Assembly (NCBI GenBank): GCA_947168395.1
Contig: CAMVLT010000009.1
Span: 43,903-107,902 of the forward strand
DNA from: an uncultured Prevotellaceae bacterium
Lineage (GTDB): Bacteria; Bacteroidota; Bacteroidia; Bacteroidales; Bacteroidaceae
Reading direction: 5' to 3'
Length of the DNA stretch: 64,000 nt
Shown piece by piece: positions 50,940 to 59,496 of the stretch (its first letter is position 1; every line of letters begins with the position of its first letter). The notes beneath the pieces are model-generated. The model saw only the letters and a program-made list of their open reading frames with translations. It was not told where the DNA came from and made no database searches. A program made the translations under genes and the position numbers.

Positions 50940-50941
50940 TA

Positions 50942-52555
50942 TTAGAGTTTCGGTCCTGCGGCCACAAGTGCCTTACCGGCCTCGTTGCCCTCGTACTTCT
51001 TGAAGTTCTTGATGAATCGGCCAGCCAGATCCTTAGCCTTCTCTTCCCACTCGTCGCGGTTCTGATAGGTGTCACGAGGATCGAGAATGCCCCATGCCAC
51101 GCCGTTGAGCTGTGTGGGAACCTCGAAGTCGAAGTAAGGAATCTTCTTCGTGGGAGCGTTCAGGATGTCGCCACCGAGGATAGCGTCGATGATACCACGG
51201 GTGTCCTTGATAGAGATACGCTTGCCGGTACCGTTCCAACCCGTGTTCACGAGGTAAGCCTTGGCACCGCTCTTCTCCATGCGCTTCACCAGCTCCTCAG
51301 CATATTTGGTGGGATGCAGTTCGAGGAATGCCTGGCCGAAGCAGGCGCTGAAGGTAGGAGTAGGCTCGGTAATGCCGCGCTCGGTACCAGCCAGCTTGGC
51401 GGTGAAACCCGAGAGGAAGTAGTACTTCGTCTGCTCAGGAGTCAGGATTGATACGGGAGGCAGCACGCCAAATGCGTCAGCGCTCAGGAAGATGACGTTC
51501 TTAGCCTCGGGACCGGCACTCTTCTGGTTCACCTTCTGGGCAATCTTCTCAATGTGGTTGATAGGATAGCTCACACGGGTGTTCTCGGTCACGCTCTTGT
51601 CGGCAAAGTCAATCTTGCCAGCCTCGTCAACAGTAACGTTCTCTAACAGGGCGTCACGGCGGATAGCGTTGTAGATGTCGGGCTCGCTCTCCTTGTCGAG
51701 GTTTATAACCTTGGCATAGCAGCCACCCTCAAAGTTGAACACACCCTCGTCGTCCCATCCGTGCTCGTCGTCACCAATGAGCAGGCGCTTCGGGTCGGTC
51801 GACAGCGTGGTCTTACCGGTGCCGGAGAGACCGAAGAAGATAGCGGTGTTCTTACCCTCCATATCAGTATTGGCCGAGCAGTGCATCGAAGCGATACCCT
51901 GCAGGGGCAGATAGTAGTTCATCATCGAGAACATACCCTTCTTCATCTCACCACCGTACCATGTGTTGATGATGCACTGCTCACGGCTTGTTGTGTTGAA
52001 GGCAACACAAGTCTCTGAGTTCAGACCCAGCTCCTTGTAGTTCTCAACCTTAGCCTTAGAAGCGTTATAGATTACGAAGTTAGGCTCAAACTTCTCCAGC
52101 TCCTCAGCTGTAGGCTGGATGAACATGTTCTTAACGAAGTGTGCCTGCCATGCTACCTCAACGATGAAGCGAACAGCCAGACGTGTAGCCTCGTTAGCAC
52201 CGCAGAAAGCGTCAACTACGTAAAGCTCCTTGTTGCAGAGCTCCTTGATAGCGATCTCCTTAACCTGCTTCCAAACCTCCTCGCTCATGGGGTGGTTGTC
52301 GTTCTTGTATTCCTCAGAAGTCCACCACACCTTGTCCTCGCTCTGTGCATCCTTCACGATGTACTTGTCCTTAGGCGAACGGCCGGTATAGATACCAGTC
52401 ATCACGTTAACAGCATCAAGCTCAGTGTTCTGACCCTTGTCGAAACCGGTCAGACCAGCCTTTGTCTCCTCTTCAAAGAGGTACTCATACGACGGATTGT
52501 GAGCAATCACGGTCGAACCCGTGATGCCATACTGTGTCAAATCTAACTTTGCCAT
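50942..52555 (-). CDS. pckA: phosphoenolpyruvate carboxykinase (ATP)
   Basis: 537 residues, normal length. Interconverts oxaloacetate and PEP with ATP; in Bacteroidales it mostly fixes CO2 on PEP toward succinate. The P-loop GLSGTGKTT is at 242-250, the second kinase motif [10 protein letters not shown] at 258-267, and [15 protein letters not shown] near the C-terminus. A -7 element lies 51 bp upstream and a strong terminator follows. The codon choice (AAG, ACC, GTC-rich) looks like that of a highly expressed gene. Confidence 0.97.
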   Translation of the reverse strand: MAKLDLTQYGITGSTVIAHNPSYEYLFEEETKAGLTGFDKGQNTELDAVNVMTGIYTGRSPKDKYIVKDAQSEDKVWWTSEEYKNDNHPMSEEVWKQVKEIAIKELCNKELYVVDAFCGANEATRLAVRFIVEVAWQAHFVKNMFIQPTAEELEKFEPNFVIYNASKAKVENYKELGLNSETCVAFNTTSREQCIINTWYGGEMKKGMFSMMNYYLPLQGIASMHCSANTDMEGKNTAIFFGLSGTGKTTLSTDPKRLLIGDDEHGWDDEGVFNFEGGCYAKVINLDKESEPDIYNAIRRDALLENVTVDEAGKIDFADKSVTENTRVSYPINHIEKIAQKVNQKSAGPEAKNVIFLSADAFGVLPPVSILTPEQTKYYFLSGFTAKLAGTERGITEPTPTFSACFGQAFLELHPTKYAEELVKRMEKSGAKAYLVNTGWNGTGKRISIKDTRGIIDAILGGDILNAPTKKIPYFDFEVPTQLNGVAWGILDPRDTYQNRDEWEEKAKDLAGRFIKNFKKYEGNEAGKALVAAGPKL

Positions 52556-52605
52556 AATTTTTTATAATAAGTTTTAGTTGTGAATACTCTTGTTTTTTTC
52601 GGGTG

Positions 52606-52613
52606 CAAAGGTA
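52606..52613 (-). promoter_or_regulatory. -7 element of pckA promoter
   Basis: TACCTTTG on the minus strand, 51 bp before the ATG. Four GTGAAAA heptamers (52624-52651) cover the -33 position. Confidence 0.65.
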
Positions 52614-52623
52614 CAAAGAAAAA

Positions 52624-52651
52624 GTGAGAAGTGAAAAGTGAAAAGTGAAAA
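52624..52651 (+). repeat. 4 x 7 bp array upstream of pckA
   Basis: GTGAGAA, GTGAAAA, GTGAAAA, GTGAAAA. A closely related imperfect array lies in the same position relative to the efp promoter. Confidence 0.85.
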
Positions 52652-52697
52652 ATTTGCTGCCGCCTTGGGCCTTTTTACGTTAAAGTATCAAAAAAGA

Positions 52698-52729
52698 ATG
52701 TCGAAACGACACTTTTGCCACTTCGACAT
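52698..52729 (-). terminator. possible terminator after the broken gene
   Basis: ATGTCGAA (52698-52705) pairs with TTCGACAT (52722-52729); the minus strand continues with a run of T. Confidence 0.6.
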
Positions 52730-52735
52730 ATCAAA

Positions 52736-53290
52736 TTACTCTTGCCTTCGCCGTATAAAAGCCACGCTGTCAACCTCCTGCCGCGTACCACACATCCAGA
52801 GGCTGTAGTCGTCTTTCATGTTGCCTCAACCACCCTTCTGCGCAGCACGCCGATGCCAGGAGTGGTGGCCATCAGGCGCCAAGTTATGTCAACGTCCTCC
52901 AAGCAGGTGGTCATCACGTCGGCATCGCTCAAGGGCTGACACTCGCTGATGTCTGTCACTTTGGCCTGCAGTTGCTTGTCGAGGGTAAGTACGGCCTGTG
53001 TCAGCCGTTGGTCCCTCTCTCTTATAAATTAAGGTGTATTTGCCTGGCAGCCAGACGTGTGAACTGTTCATATAGAGTGTGTACACAGGCCATTCGTAGT
53101 CCGAGAGTCCGTCGTGCTCACTACAGCACATCGGGTAGAAGTCATCAGCATAGATGTAGCACTTGAATTCATCAGAGTAGTCGGCTCCAAAGGCCGCATT
53201 GTCGAGAGTTATAGAGACGGTGATGTTGCCGTCCGTGTAATGAAAACGGTTGTTGTCAGCCATCGAGACTTTGATATCCCATCCCCTCAC
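52736..53290 (-). pseudogene. frameshifted N-terminal fragment, probably of a Bacteroidetes AAA-ATPase
   Basis: Reading begins MRGWDIKVSMADNNRFHYTDG and stays sensible to ...LPGKYTLIYKREG (about 53010). There an AGAGAGAGGGA tract breaks the frame; the coding pattern resumes in another frame as DQRLTQAVLTLDKQLQAKV through MATTPGIGVLRRRVVEAT to a stop at 52816. A third frame then runs to 52736 (MKDDYSLWMCGTRQEVDSVA). The pattern YADDFYPMCCSEHDG...HVWLPGKY resembles the N-terminal region of large Bacteroidetes AAA-ATPases as I remember them; no ATPase domain remains. Probably a dead remnant ending at the terminator-like hairpin 52698-52729. Confidence 0.6.
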
Positions 53291-53324
53291 CCTCCAAGTT
53301 TCAGTAAGTCTACTCAGGAGTTTA

Positions 53325-53740
53325 AGTAGGGTAAACCCAGGGTTTAGGTAGGGTAAACTCCAGGTTTACCCTACCTAAACTCCCAGCACCTCCATCCCAC
53401 ATCCCAAAATGAGCCTCTCATAAAAATGTTTCAAAACTGCCATCACTATCACTAATTTCTAATTATGAGCTGAAAATCAACGATATAAAAATTTTCTTAC
53501 CGTCATATTCTGTCACTTTTCTGTCACTTTTCGCACAAAGATTATATCCACAAAAAGTCATCGATTTTTTGTGAAAACTCACCGACTTTTCGTGCAAAAG
53601 TCTATGACTTTCTGACCAAAAACCTATGGTTTAGTGATTGAAAGTGATAGTTTTGTGAAAGTATAAACATATACTATCACTTCTAAACATCTATTATACA
53701 ATTATATATCACGAAAAGTGATAGAGTGATGGCTTTCTAT
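53325..53740. repeat. composite intergenic module E
   Basis: No gene is supported between 53291 and 53754. The left end holds TAGGGTAAAC units in both orientations (53335-53390), then TGTCACTTT iterons (about 53510-53535), then an 80 bp copy (53575-53655) of the sequence at 42040-42120, then GTGATAG/TATCACT iterons to 53735. The strand is AT-rich throughout. Confidence 0.75.
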
Positions 53741-53754
53741 AAATTTTATGAGAA

Positions 53755-54102
53755 TCACAATGCCGCAGCATGCTTCAGTTCATTTGTGATTGCTCGATTG
53801 ATGAAATCATTGATAGTAGTTCCTGTTGACGAGACAAAAGCAGCCACTCGTGAGTGTAATTCTGAAGACATCCGCAGATTAAGCCGTCCGCTATAAGGCT
53901 TTGCAGGCTCAACTCCGTCAGCCCTGCATGCCTCAAGATAACTGTCGACGCCCTCTTCGAAGTCTTTTCGAAGCTCATCAACAGTTTTCCCTTCATAAAG
54001 AATCAAGGCTTTGCTCATTCCTTGTACCTTTCCAAAAAGGCAGTTGTCTTCCTTACTATATTCCACACTACCTTTGTATCCTTTGTATTCCAAATAATCC
54101 AT
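53755..54102 (-). CDS. hicB: HicB-type antitoxin
   Basis: 115 residues. The N-terminal HicB fold (LEYKGYKGSVEYSKEDNCLFG) is a degenerate RNase-H-like domain that neutralises HicA. The C-terminus (GRLNLRMSSELHSRVAAFVS) is a ribbon-helix-helix that should bind DNA. It follows hicA by 7 bp, the common order toxin-antitoxin. The RHH domain is the expected reader of the palindrome 54393-54408. Confidence 0.92.
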   Translation of the reverse strand: MDYLEYKGYKGSVEYSKEDNCLFGKVQGMSKALILYEGKTVDELRKDFEEGVDSYLEACRADGVEPAKPYSGRLNLRMSSELHSRVAAFVSSTGTTINDFINRAITNELKHAAAL

Positions 54103-54109
54103 AACCTTC

Positions 54110-54370
54110 CTATTTTAGATGACCACAATTCTTCAGATGCTGATATATCGCTTTAATCATCCACTCTTTCATGATGCTTCCTGGGTGCGGACGATGAATG
54201 TCAATGTAAACGCCAGATGATTCATTCCTAAACCTGACTCGTGAACCAGAGGTTATTCCTTTGTTATGTACCTCATAGCCATAGTAAGATAACAGTGTGA
54301 CTGTTTCTTCGTATGTGAAGTCTTTGGGTTTCTTTTTGAACCGTTCTATCAGTTTCTCTTTTGTTCCCAT
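54110..54370 (-). CDS. hicA: HicA-type mRNA interferase toxin
   Basis: 86 residues from ATG 54370. Double-stranded RNA-binding-like fold; the catalytic histidine region is YIDIHRPHPGSIMKEWMIKAI. The N-terminal KLIERFKKKPKDFTYEETVTLL part is the larger type of HicA. An earlier in-frame start (54418) lies upstream of the promoter and is rejected. Toxin precedes hicB by 7 bp. Base composition is lower in GC than that of the metabolic genes nearby, in keeping with transfer. Confidence 0.92.
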   Translation of the reverse strand: MGTKEKLIERFKKKPKDFTYEETVTLLSYYGYEVHNKGITSGSRVRFRNESSGVYIDIHRPHPGSIMKEWMIKAIYQHLKNCGHLK

Positions 54371-54387
54371 AACATTACATTTGCCTG

Positions 54388-54395
54388 CAAAGGTA
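54388..54395 (-). promoter_or_regulatory. -7 element of hicAB promoter
   Basis: TACCTTTG on the minus strand, 18 bp before ATG 54370. It overlaps the palindrome 54393-54408. Confidence 0.65.
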
Positions 54396-54408
54396 CTAAA
54401 TTTAGTAC
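54393..54408. promoter_or_regulatory. probable hicAB operator palindrome
   Basis: GTACTAAATTTAGTAC, a perfect 16 bp palindrome overlapping the -7 element. Autoregulation by HicB is the usual pattern. Confidence 0.7.
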
Positions 54409-54504
54409 TATCCGCCAAATTTTCCTAATGATTTTTTATTGAATCCCAAGAAATTGCGCATAATGCTTTCAACCCACAACGTTTTTTAACTTTATAAAAT
54501 ATGA

Positions 54505-54605
54505 GGATACCCATGAGGTTTCCATGAGGTATCTCAAACATACCTCATGCCCTGAAACCCCAGTGTACAAAGGGGTTTCAGGGGATTTTATGAGGTTATG
54601 AGGTA
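54505..54605. repeat. composite intergenic module F with ATGAGGT iterons
   Basis: Three direct CATGAGGT/TATGAGGT-type units, an inverted ACCTCATG unit, a 12-pair hairpin (54550-54583) and two more direct units. Same logic as modules A-E but with its own unit. Confidence 0.6.
54550..54583 (-). terminator. hairpin downstream of the 1628-residue gene
   Basis: CCCTGAAACCCC / GGGGTTTCAGGG with a ten-base loop. No long T-run follows, so terminator activity is only likely. Confidence 0.55.
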
Positions 54606-54609
54606 TATT

Positions 54610-57600
54610 TTACTTCACTATCACCTTCTGGCCATTCACGATATACACACCCTTGGCAAGTCCTTTCAATGAAGCGGCACCTTTCCTGATCAGCTTTCCA
54701 GAGGTTGTGTAAACATCGAAAGTACCACCACTGAGCAATTCGCGGATGCTGCTCGGTACCGTCACCGTCAGCTTACCGTTGACGTAACTCAGCTCATAGT
54801 TCTGGGCCTCGCCGCCGCTCACAACGATGACGTACTCACCCACCGCGCTGTCCTTCGTCGCCGTAGTCGTGGCCACGGGCTTCTTCGTCAGCACAGTTTC
54901 CGTCTCACCGTTCTTCCAGCCTTCGTAGGTGATTACGAACTCAGGGTTCTCCTCGCCCTGTTCACGGGTAGCATCAGCCACCGTCACCTTCAGCGGAGCC
55001 TTCGTAATAGTCAGCGCGCCGCTAACGTACTGGTCGTTATAGTTCGTCACGCTACCTTTCTTGATGATAATAGGATAGGTGCCGACAGGCGATGTAGCCG
55101 TAGCGGTACAAACGATTTCGGGTGTACCCTCCAACGTTGCTCCTTCCGACGTAAACTCAAACGTCGGGTTGGCCTCGCCATACTCACGGGTATAGCTCTT
55201 GGCCGTCACGACTACGGCATCAGCCTCCAAGATGGTCAGCTTGCCGGCCACGTAGCTAATCTCGTAGTTCTCAGCCTCGGCACCGCTGACAGTCACCTCA
55301 TAAACTCCTGGTTCGCTGCCCGACGTTGCCGTCGTCTTCAGCATCGGCTTCGTCTTCAGCACCGCCTCCGTCTCTCCATTCTTGAAACCGCTATACTCGG
55401 CCTTTAGCATTGGCACGTCCTCGCCCTGCTTCATCGTGTACTCGCCGCCGTCGATGGTCAGCGGAGCCTTGGTAATAGTCAGCGTACCATTAACATACGA
55501 ATCATTGTAGTTCGTCACGCCACCCTTCTTGATGACAATAGGATAGGTTCCGACAGGAGACGTAGCCGTAGCCTCGCAGCTGATTTCCGGCTGACCTTCC
55601 AACGTCGCTCCTTCCGACGTAAACTCAAACGTCGGATTGGCCTCGCCATACTCACGGGTGTAGCTCTTTGCCGTAACGACTACAGCATCAGCATCCACGA
55701 TGGTAAGTGTACCTGCGACGTAGCTGAACTCGTAGTTCTCAGCCTCCGCACCGCCCACAATTACTTCGTAAGTGCCAGGAGCACTTGCCGAGGTGGCAGT
55801 GGTTGTCACTTTAGGCATCGTTGTCAAAACGTCTTCCGTCTCATTGTTCTTGAAGCCTGCATACACAGCCTTCAGCGTAGGCATCGCGTCACCCTGCTTC
55901 ATGACATACTCGCCGCCGCTGATGGTCAGCGGAGCCTTCGTAATGGTAAGCGTGCCATTGACATACGTATCGTTGTAGTTCGTCACGCCACCTTTTTTTA
56001 ATATGATGGGATAGGTTCCAACGGGTGAAGTAGCCGTAGCTTCACAAGTAATCTCCGGCTGACCTTTCAGCGTAGCTCCTTCTGACGTAAACTCAAACGT
56101 TGGGTTAGCATCACCATACTCACGGGTGTAGCTCATAGCTGTTACTGTCACAGGATCAGCATCAGTCACCTTCAGCGTACCATTGACGTAAGTGATTTCG
56201 TAGTTCTGGGCCTCAGCACCACTGATCTTCACATCGTAGTCGCCCACTTCTGACTCCTTTGTTGCCGTTGTGGTCATCGATGGCTTCTTGGTCAGCACAG
56301 CTTCCGTCTCATTGTTCTTGAAACCAGCATACTCCAAGGTGAATTCAGGATTTTCCTCGCCCTGCTTCCTCGTGTACGTCCCAGCCTTAATCGTTAGCGG
56401 AGCCTTGGTAATGGTCAGCGTACCGTTGATATACGAATCATTGTAGTTCGTCACGCCACCTTTCTTTATTATAATAGGGTAGGTGCCAACAGGAGAAGTA
56501 GCCGTAGCCTCACAAGTAATTTCAGGAGTACCGTTCAGTGTGGCACCCTCTGAAGTGTATTCAAATGTCGGGTTAGCATCACCATATTCACGGGTGTAGC
56601 TCTTGGCCGTCACCGTTACAGGATCAGCTTCAGTGATGGTCAACGTACCTTCCATGTAATCGAATTCGTAGTTTTTAGCTTCAGCTCCATAGACCATTAC
56701 TTCGTATGTGCCAGGTTCGCTGCTTGACGTGGCTGCAGTTGTCAGCATCGGTTCCTGCGTCAACACCTTTTCTGTATCTTTGTTCTTGAATCCAGTATAC
56801 GTAGCCTTGAAGGTCGGCAGCTGTTCGCCCTGCTTCATAGTATAATCACCTGCACTGACTGTTAACGGTGCCTTTGTGACTGTCAGCGTACCATTAATGA
56901 TAGTTATGTTATCTAAAAGACTGTTTGAGGTGGAATGCTGGTCATCAGTTGAACGACTACGAATAATTCTCCAGAGTTTGATTTCATACGTTCCTACATC
57001 GGACTCCCTTGTTGCTTCACAGCGGAATGATGGCGAAAATGTAAGCGTGCCACCCTCTACTGTATATTCAAACGTTGGGTTAGCCTCGCCATATTCGCGG
57101 CTTACACTCTTTACCGTTATGATAATATGCTCAGCTTCCGTAATAGTCAGCGTACCTGCGACATAATTAATTTCGTAGTTCTGAGCCTCAGCACCACTGA
57201 CCTTCACTTCGTAAGTACCAGGTGTACTACTTGACATAGCCGTAGTAGTCAGCGTCGGTTTCTTCGTCAACACCGCTTCCGTATCACCGTTCTTCCAGCC
57301 TGAGTAAGTAGCCTTGAAGGTTGGCAACTGTTCACCCTGCTTCATGCTATATGTACCGCCACTAATGGATAGCGGAGCCTTGGTGACAGTCAGCTTACCA
57401 TCTACGAAGGACACGTTGTAATTCTTTACCGAACCTTTCGTGATAGTAATATCATACGTACCAACGTCTGACTTTTCTGTTGCAGTGCAGCTGATTTCAG
57501 GTGTACCGTCCAGCGTTCCACCATCCACGGTAAACTCAAACGTCGGGTTAGCCTCGCCATACTGGCGACTCACGCTCTTTACCGTCACAGTAATGGGGTC

Positions 57601-59496
57601 TGCGTCCGTAATAGTCAGCGTTCCTTTCTTATAAGTGATGTCATAATTCTTAGCTTCCGCACCGCTGACGTTCACGTCATACGTCCCAGGTGTACTTGCC
57701 GAAGTGGCCGTAGTTGTCAGCGTAGGCTTCTTCGTCAGCACGGCTTCCGTATCACCATTCTTCCAACCAGAGTATGTTGCGACAAACTTAGGCAATGCAT
57801 CCCCCTGCTTCATGGAGTACGTCCCGCCGCTAATCGTCAAAGGAGCCTTCGTAACAGTCAGCTTACCGCCAATGAAAGTAACGTTGTAGTTCTTCACCGA
57901 ACCTTTCGCAATGGTGATGTCATACGTCCCAACGTCTGACTTCGCCGTAGCCGAACAGCTGATTTCAGGCGTACCGTCCAGCGTACCACCAGCTACGGTA
58001 TATTCAAACGACGGGTTAGCCTCGCCATACTGGCGACTTACACTTTTCACCGTCACAGTAATAGGGTCAGCCTCCGTAATTGTCAGCGTACCTGCGACAT
58101 AACTAATTTCGTAGTTCTGAGCCTCGGCCCCACTAACTTTCACCTCGTATGATCCTGGCTCACTGCTTGACGTCGCCGTAGTAGTCAGCGTTGGCTGCTT
58201 CGACAGCACCGTCGAAGTCTCACCATTCTTGAAACCAGAATATGTTGCAACAAACGTTGGCAATGCCTCGCCTTGCTTCATGCTATACGACCCGCCGCTA
58301 ATCGTCAGCGGAGCCTTGGTAATCGTGAGTGTACCATTGACATACGTATCGCCACTATTCGTCACACTACCTTTCTTGATTACAATAGGGTAGGTGCCGA
58401 CGGGCGATGTAGCAGTAGCCTCGCAACTGATTTCCGGCTGCCCCACTACCGTTGCACCTTCCGAGGTATATCCAAACACAGGGTTGGCCTCGCCATACTC
58501 CCGGCTATAGCTCTTGGCCGTAATGGTCACAGGCACCACAGCCGCCTCAACAGTTATCTGAAACGACTTGTCGGCCCACTTGCTCTGTTTGCCGCTCATC
58601 TGGGTCATCACCTGCGACTTGATGGTAGCCGTCTTTGCACCGACCACCGCATCGGAAGCGGCTTGCAGCGTCACATATACCAACGTTCCATCCGTCCCTG
58701 AGAACTCCGCATTCGTCATTGAGAACGTCAGGAAACGGTAGGTGTTGCCGCCAACATCCGTCACCGTCAGTGTATGGTCGTCAATACGGTCCTCATTCAG
58801 ACTGGCCACGAGTTTCCCCTTGGCATTCTTCGCAATGCTGATGCCATCGGGCAGCACCAAGTCAAACTGAAATGCTGTATACTGGTTCGACGGGTTCTTC
58901 AGTACGATACCCACCTGCTGACTCTCCCCTGCACTCATCGTGACAGGCTCCACCGTCAGCATGTCATCGCCGCTGACTACCGGCGGGTCGTCAGGTGTCA
59001 CACTGCCACCGCCCTTCACGTCGATGCTGAACGACACGTCGGACCACTTGCTCTGCGTACCGCTCACCTCCGTAAACACCTGCGACTTCACGCTGGCAGT
59101 CTTTACGCCGCCCACCGCATCCGTCGCAGCCTCCAGCGTCAAGTCTACCAAAGCGCCGCCCGTTCCGTAGAACTCCGCATTCGTCAACGAGAACGACAGG
59201 AACCGATACGTATTATCTCCTACGTCCGTCACCGTCAGCGAATGGTCGTCCTTGCGGTCTTCATTCAGGCTGGCTATCAGCTTACCCTTCGTATTCGTCG
59301 CAATGGTGACACCATCGGGCAGCACCAGGTCAAACTGAAACGCCGCATACTGGTGGTCAGGGTTGTTCAGCACTATCGACACCTGCTTCTTATCGCCGGC
59401 GTTCATCGTCACGTCGGCCACCGTCAAGTTGTCGGCCAGCGTCCTGCCCACCATCGTGAGCAGGACTGCCATCATCAGTAACCTATATCGTTTCAT
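54610..59496 (-). CDS. giant surface protein: two cohesin-like domains and eight double MBG units
   Basis: 1628 residues. The signal peptide ends at about 21 (RTLADN). Two similar cohesin-like domains lie at about 22-160 and 178-318 (AFQFDLVLPDG...). From about 321 to 1567 come eight tandem units of about 158 residues. Each starts with SYTREYGEANPTFEFTSEG and contains the second half APLTISGGEYTMKQGE, the pattern of MBG (mucin-binding-like, Ig-type) domains. Unit 4 is irregular, with about 25 extra residues (IRSRSTDDQHSTSNSLLDN). It ends in a sorting tail (SGKLIRKGAASLKGLAKGVY and following). Probably a long surface stalk or adhesin; the ligand is unknown. Start overlaps the next gene upstream by 4 bp. 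Confidence 0.88.
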   Translation of the reverse strand: MKRYRLLMMAVLLTMVGRTLADNLTVADVTMNAGDKKQVSIVLNNPDHQYAAFQFDLVLPDGVTIATNTKGKLIASLNEDRKDDHSLTVTDVGDNTYRFLSFSLTNAEFYGTGGALVDLTLEAATDAVGGVKTASVKSQVFTEVSGTQSKWSDVSFSIDVKGGGSVTPDDPPVVSGDDMLTVEPVTMSAGESQQVGIVLKNPSNQYTAFQFDLVLPDGISIAKNAKGKLVASLNEDRIDDHTLTVTDVGGNTYRFLTFSMTNAEFSGTDGTLVYVTLQAASDAVVGAKTATIKSQVMTQMSGKQSKWADKSFQITVEAAVVPVTITAKSYSREYGEANPVFGYTSEGATVVGQPEISCEATATSPVGTYPIVIKKGSVTNSGDTYVNGTLTITKAPLTISGGSYSMKQGEALPTFVATYSGFKNGETSTVLSKQPTLTTTATSSSEPGSYEVKVSGAEAQNYEISYVAGTLTITEADPITVTVKSVSRQYGEANPSFEYTVAGGTLDGTPEISCSATAKSDVGTYDITIAKGSVKNYNVTFIGGKLTVTKAPLTISGGTYSMKQGDALPKFVATYSGWKNGDTEAVLTKKPTLTTTATSASTPGTYDVNVSGAEAKNYDITYKKGTLTITDADPITVTVKSVSRQYGEANPTFEFTVDGGTLDGTPEISCTATEKSDVGTYDITITKGSVKNYNVSFVDGKLTVTKAPLSISGGTYSMKQGEQLPTFKATYSGWKNGDTEAVLTKKPTLTTTAMSSSTPGTYEVKVSGAEAQNYEINYVAGTLTITEAEHIIITVKSVSREYGEANPTFEYTVEGGTLTFSPSFRCEATRESDVGTYEIKLWRIIRSRSTDDQHSTSNSLLDNITIINGTLTVTKAPLTVSAGDYTMKQGEQLPTFKATYTGFKNKDTEKVLTQEPMLTTAATSSSEPGTYEVMVYGAEAKNYEFDYMEGTLTITEADPVTVTAKSYTREYGDANPTFEYTSEGATLNGTPEITCEATATSPVGTYPIIIKKGGVTNYNDSYINGTLTITKAPLTIKAGTYTRKQGEENPEFTLEYAGFKNNETEAVLTKKPSMTTTATKESEVGDYDVKISGAEAQNYEITYVNGTLKVTDADPVTVTAMSYTREYGDANPTFEFTSEGATLKGQPEITCEATATSPVGTYPIILKKGGVTNYNDTYVNGTLTITKAPLTISGGEYVMKQGDAMPTLKAVYAGFKNNETEDVLTTMPKVTTTATSASAPGTYEVIVGGAEAENYEFSYVAGTLTIVDADAVVVTAKSYTREYGEANPTFEFTSEGATLEGQPEISCEATATSPVGTYPIVIKKGGVTNYNDSYVNGTLTITKAPLTIDGGEYTMKQGEDVPMLKAEYSGFKNGETEAVLKTKPMLKTTATSGSEPGVYEVTVSGAEAENYEISYVAGKLTILEADAVVVTAKSYTREYGEANPTFEFTSEGATLEGTPEIVCTATATSPVGTYPIIIKKGSVTNYNDQYVSGALTITKAPLKVTVADATREQGEENPEFVITYEGWKNGETETVLTKKPVATTTATKDSAVGEYVIVVSGGEAQNYELSYVNGKLTVTVPSSIRELLSGGTFDVYTTSGKLIRKGAASLKGLAKGVYIVNGQKVIVK

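Noticed and set aside
52889..53290. Intact 133-residue gene
   Set aside because: After about residue 93 the product turns into low-quality Arg-rich sequence while a neighbouring frame continues the protein pattern, so a frameshifted pseudogene fits better.
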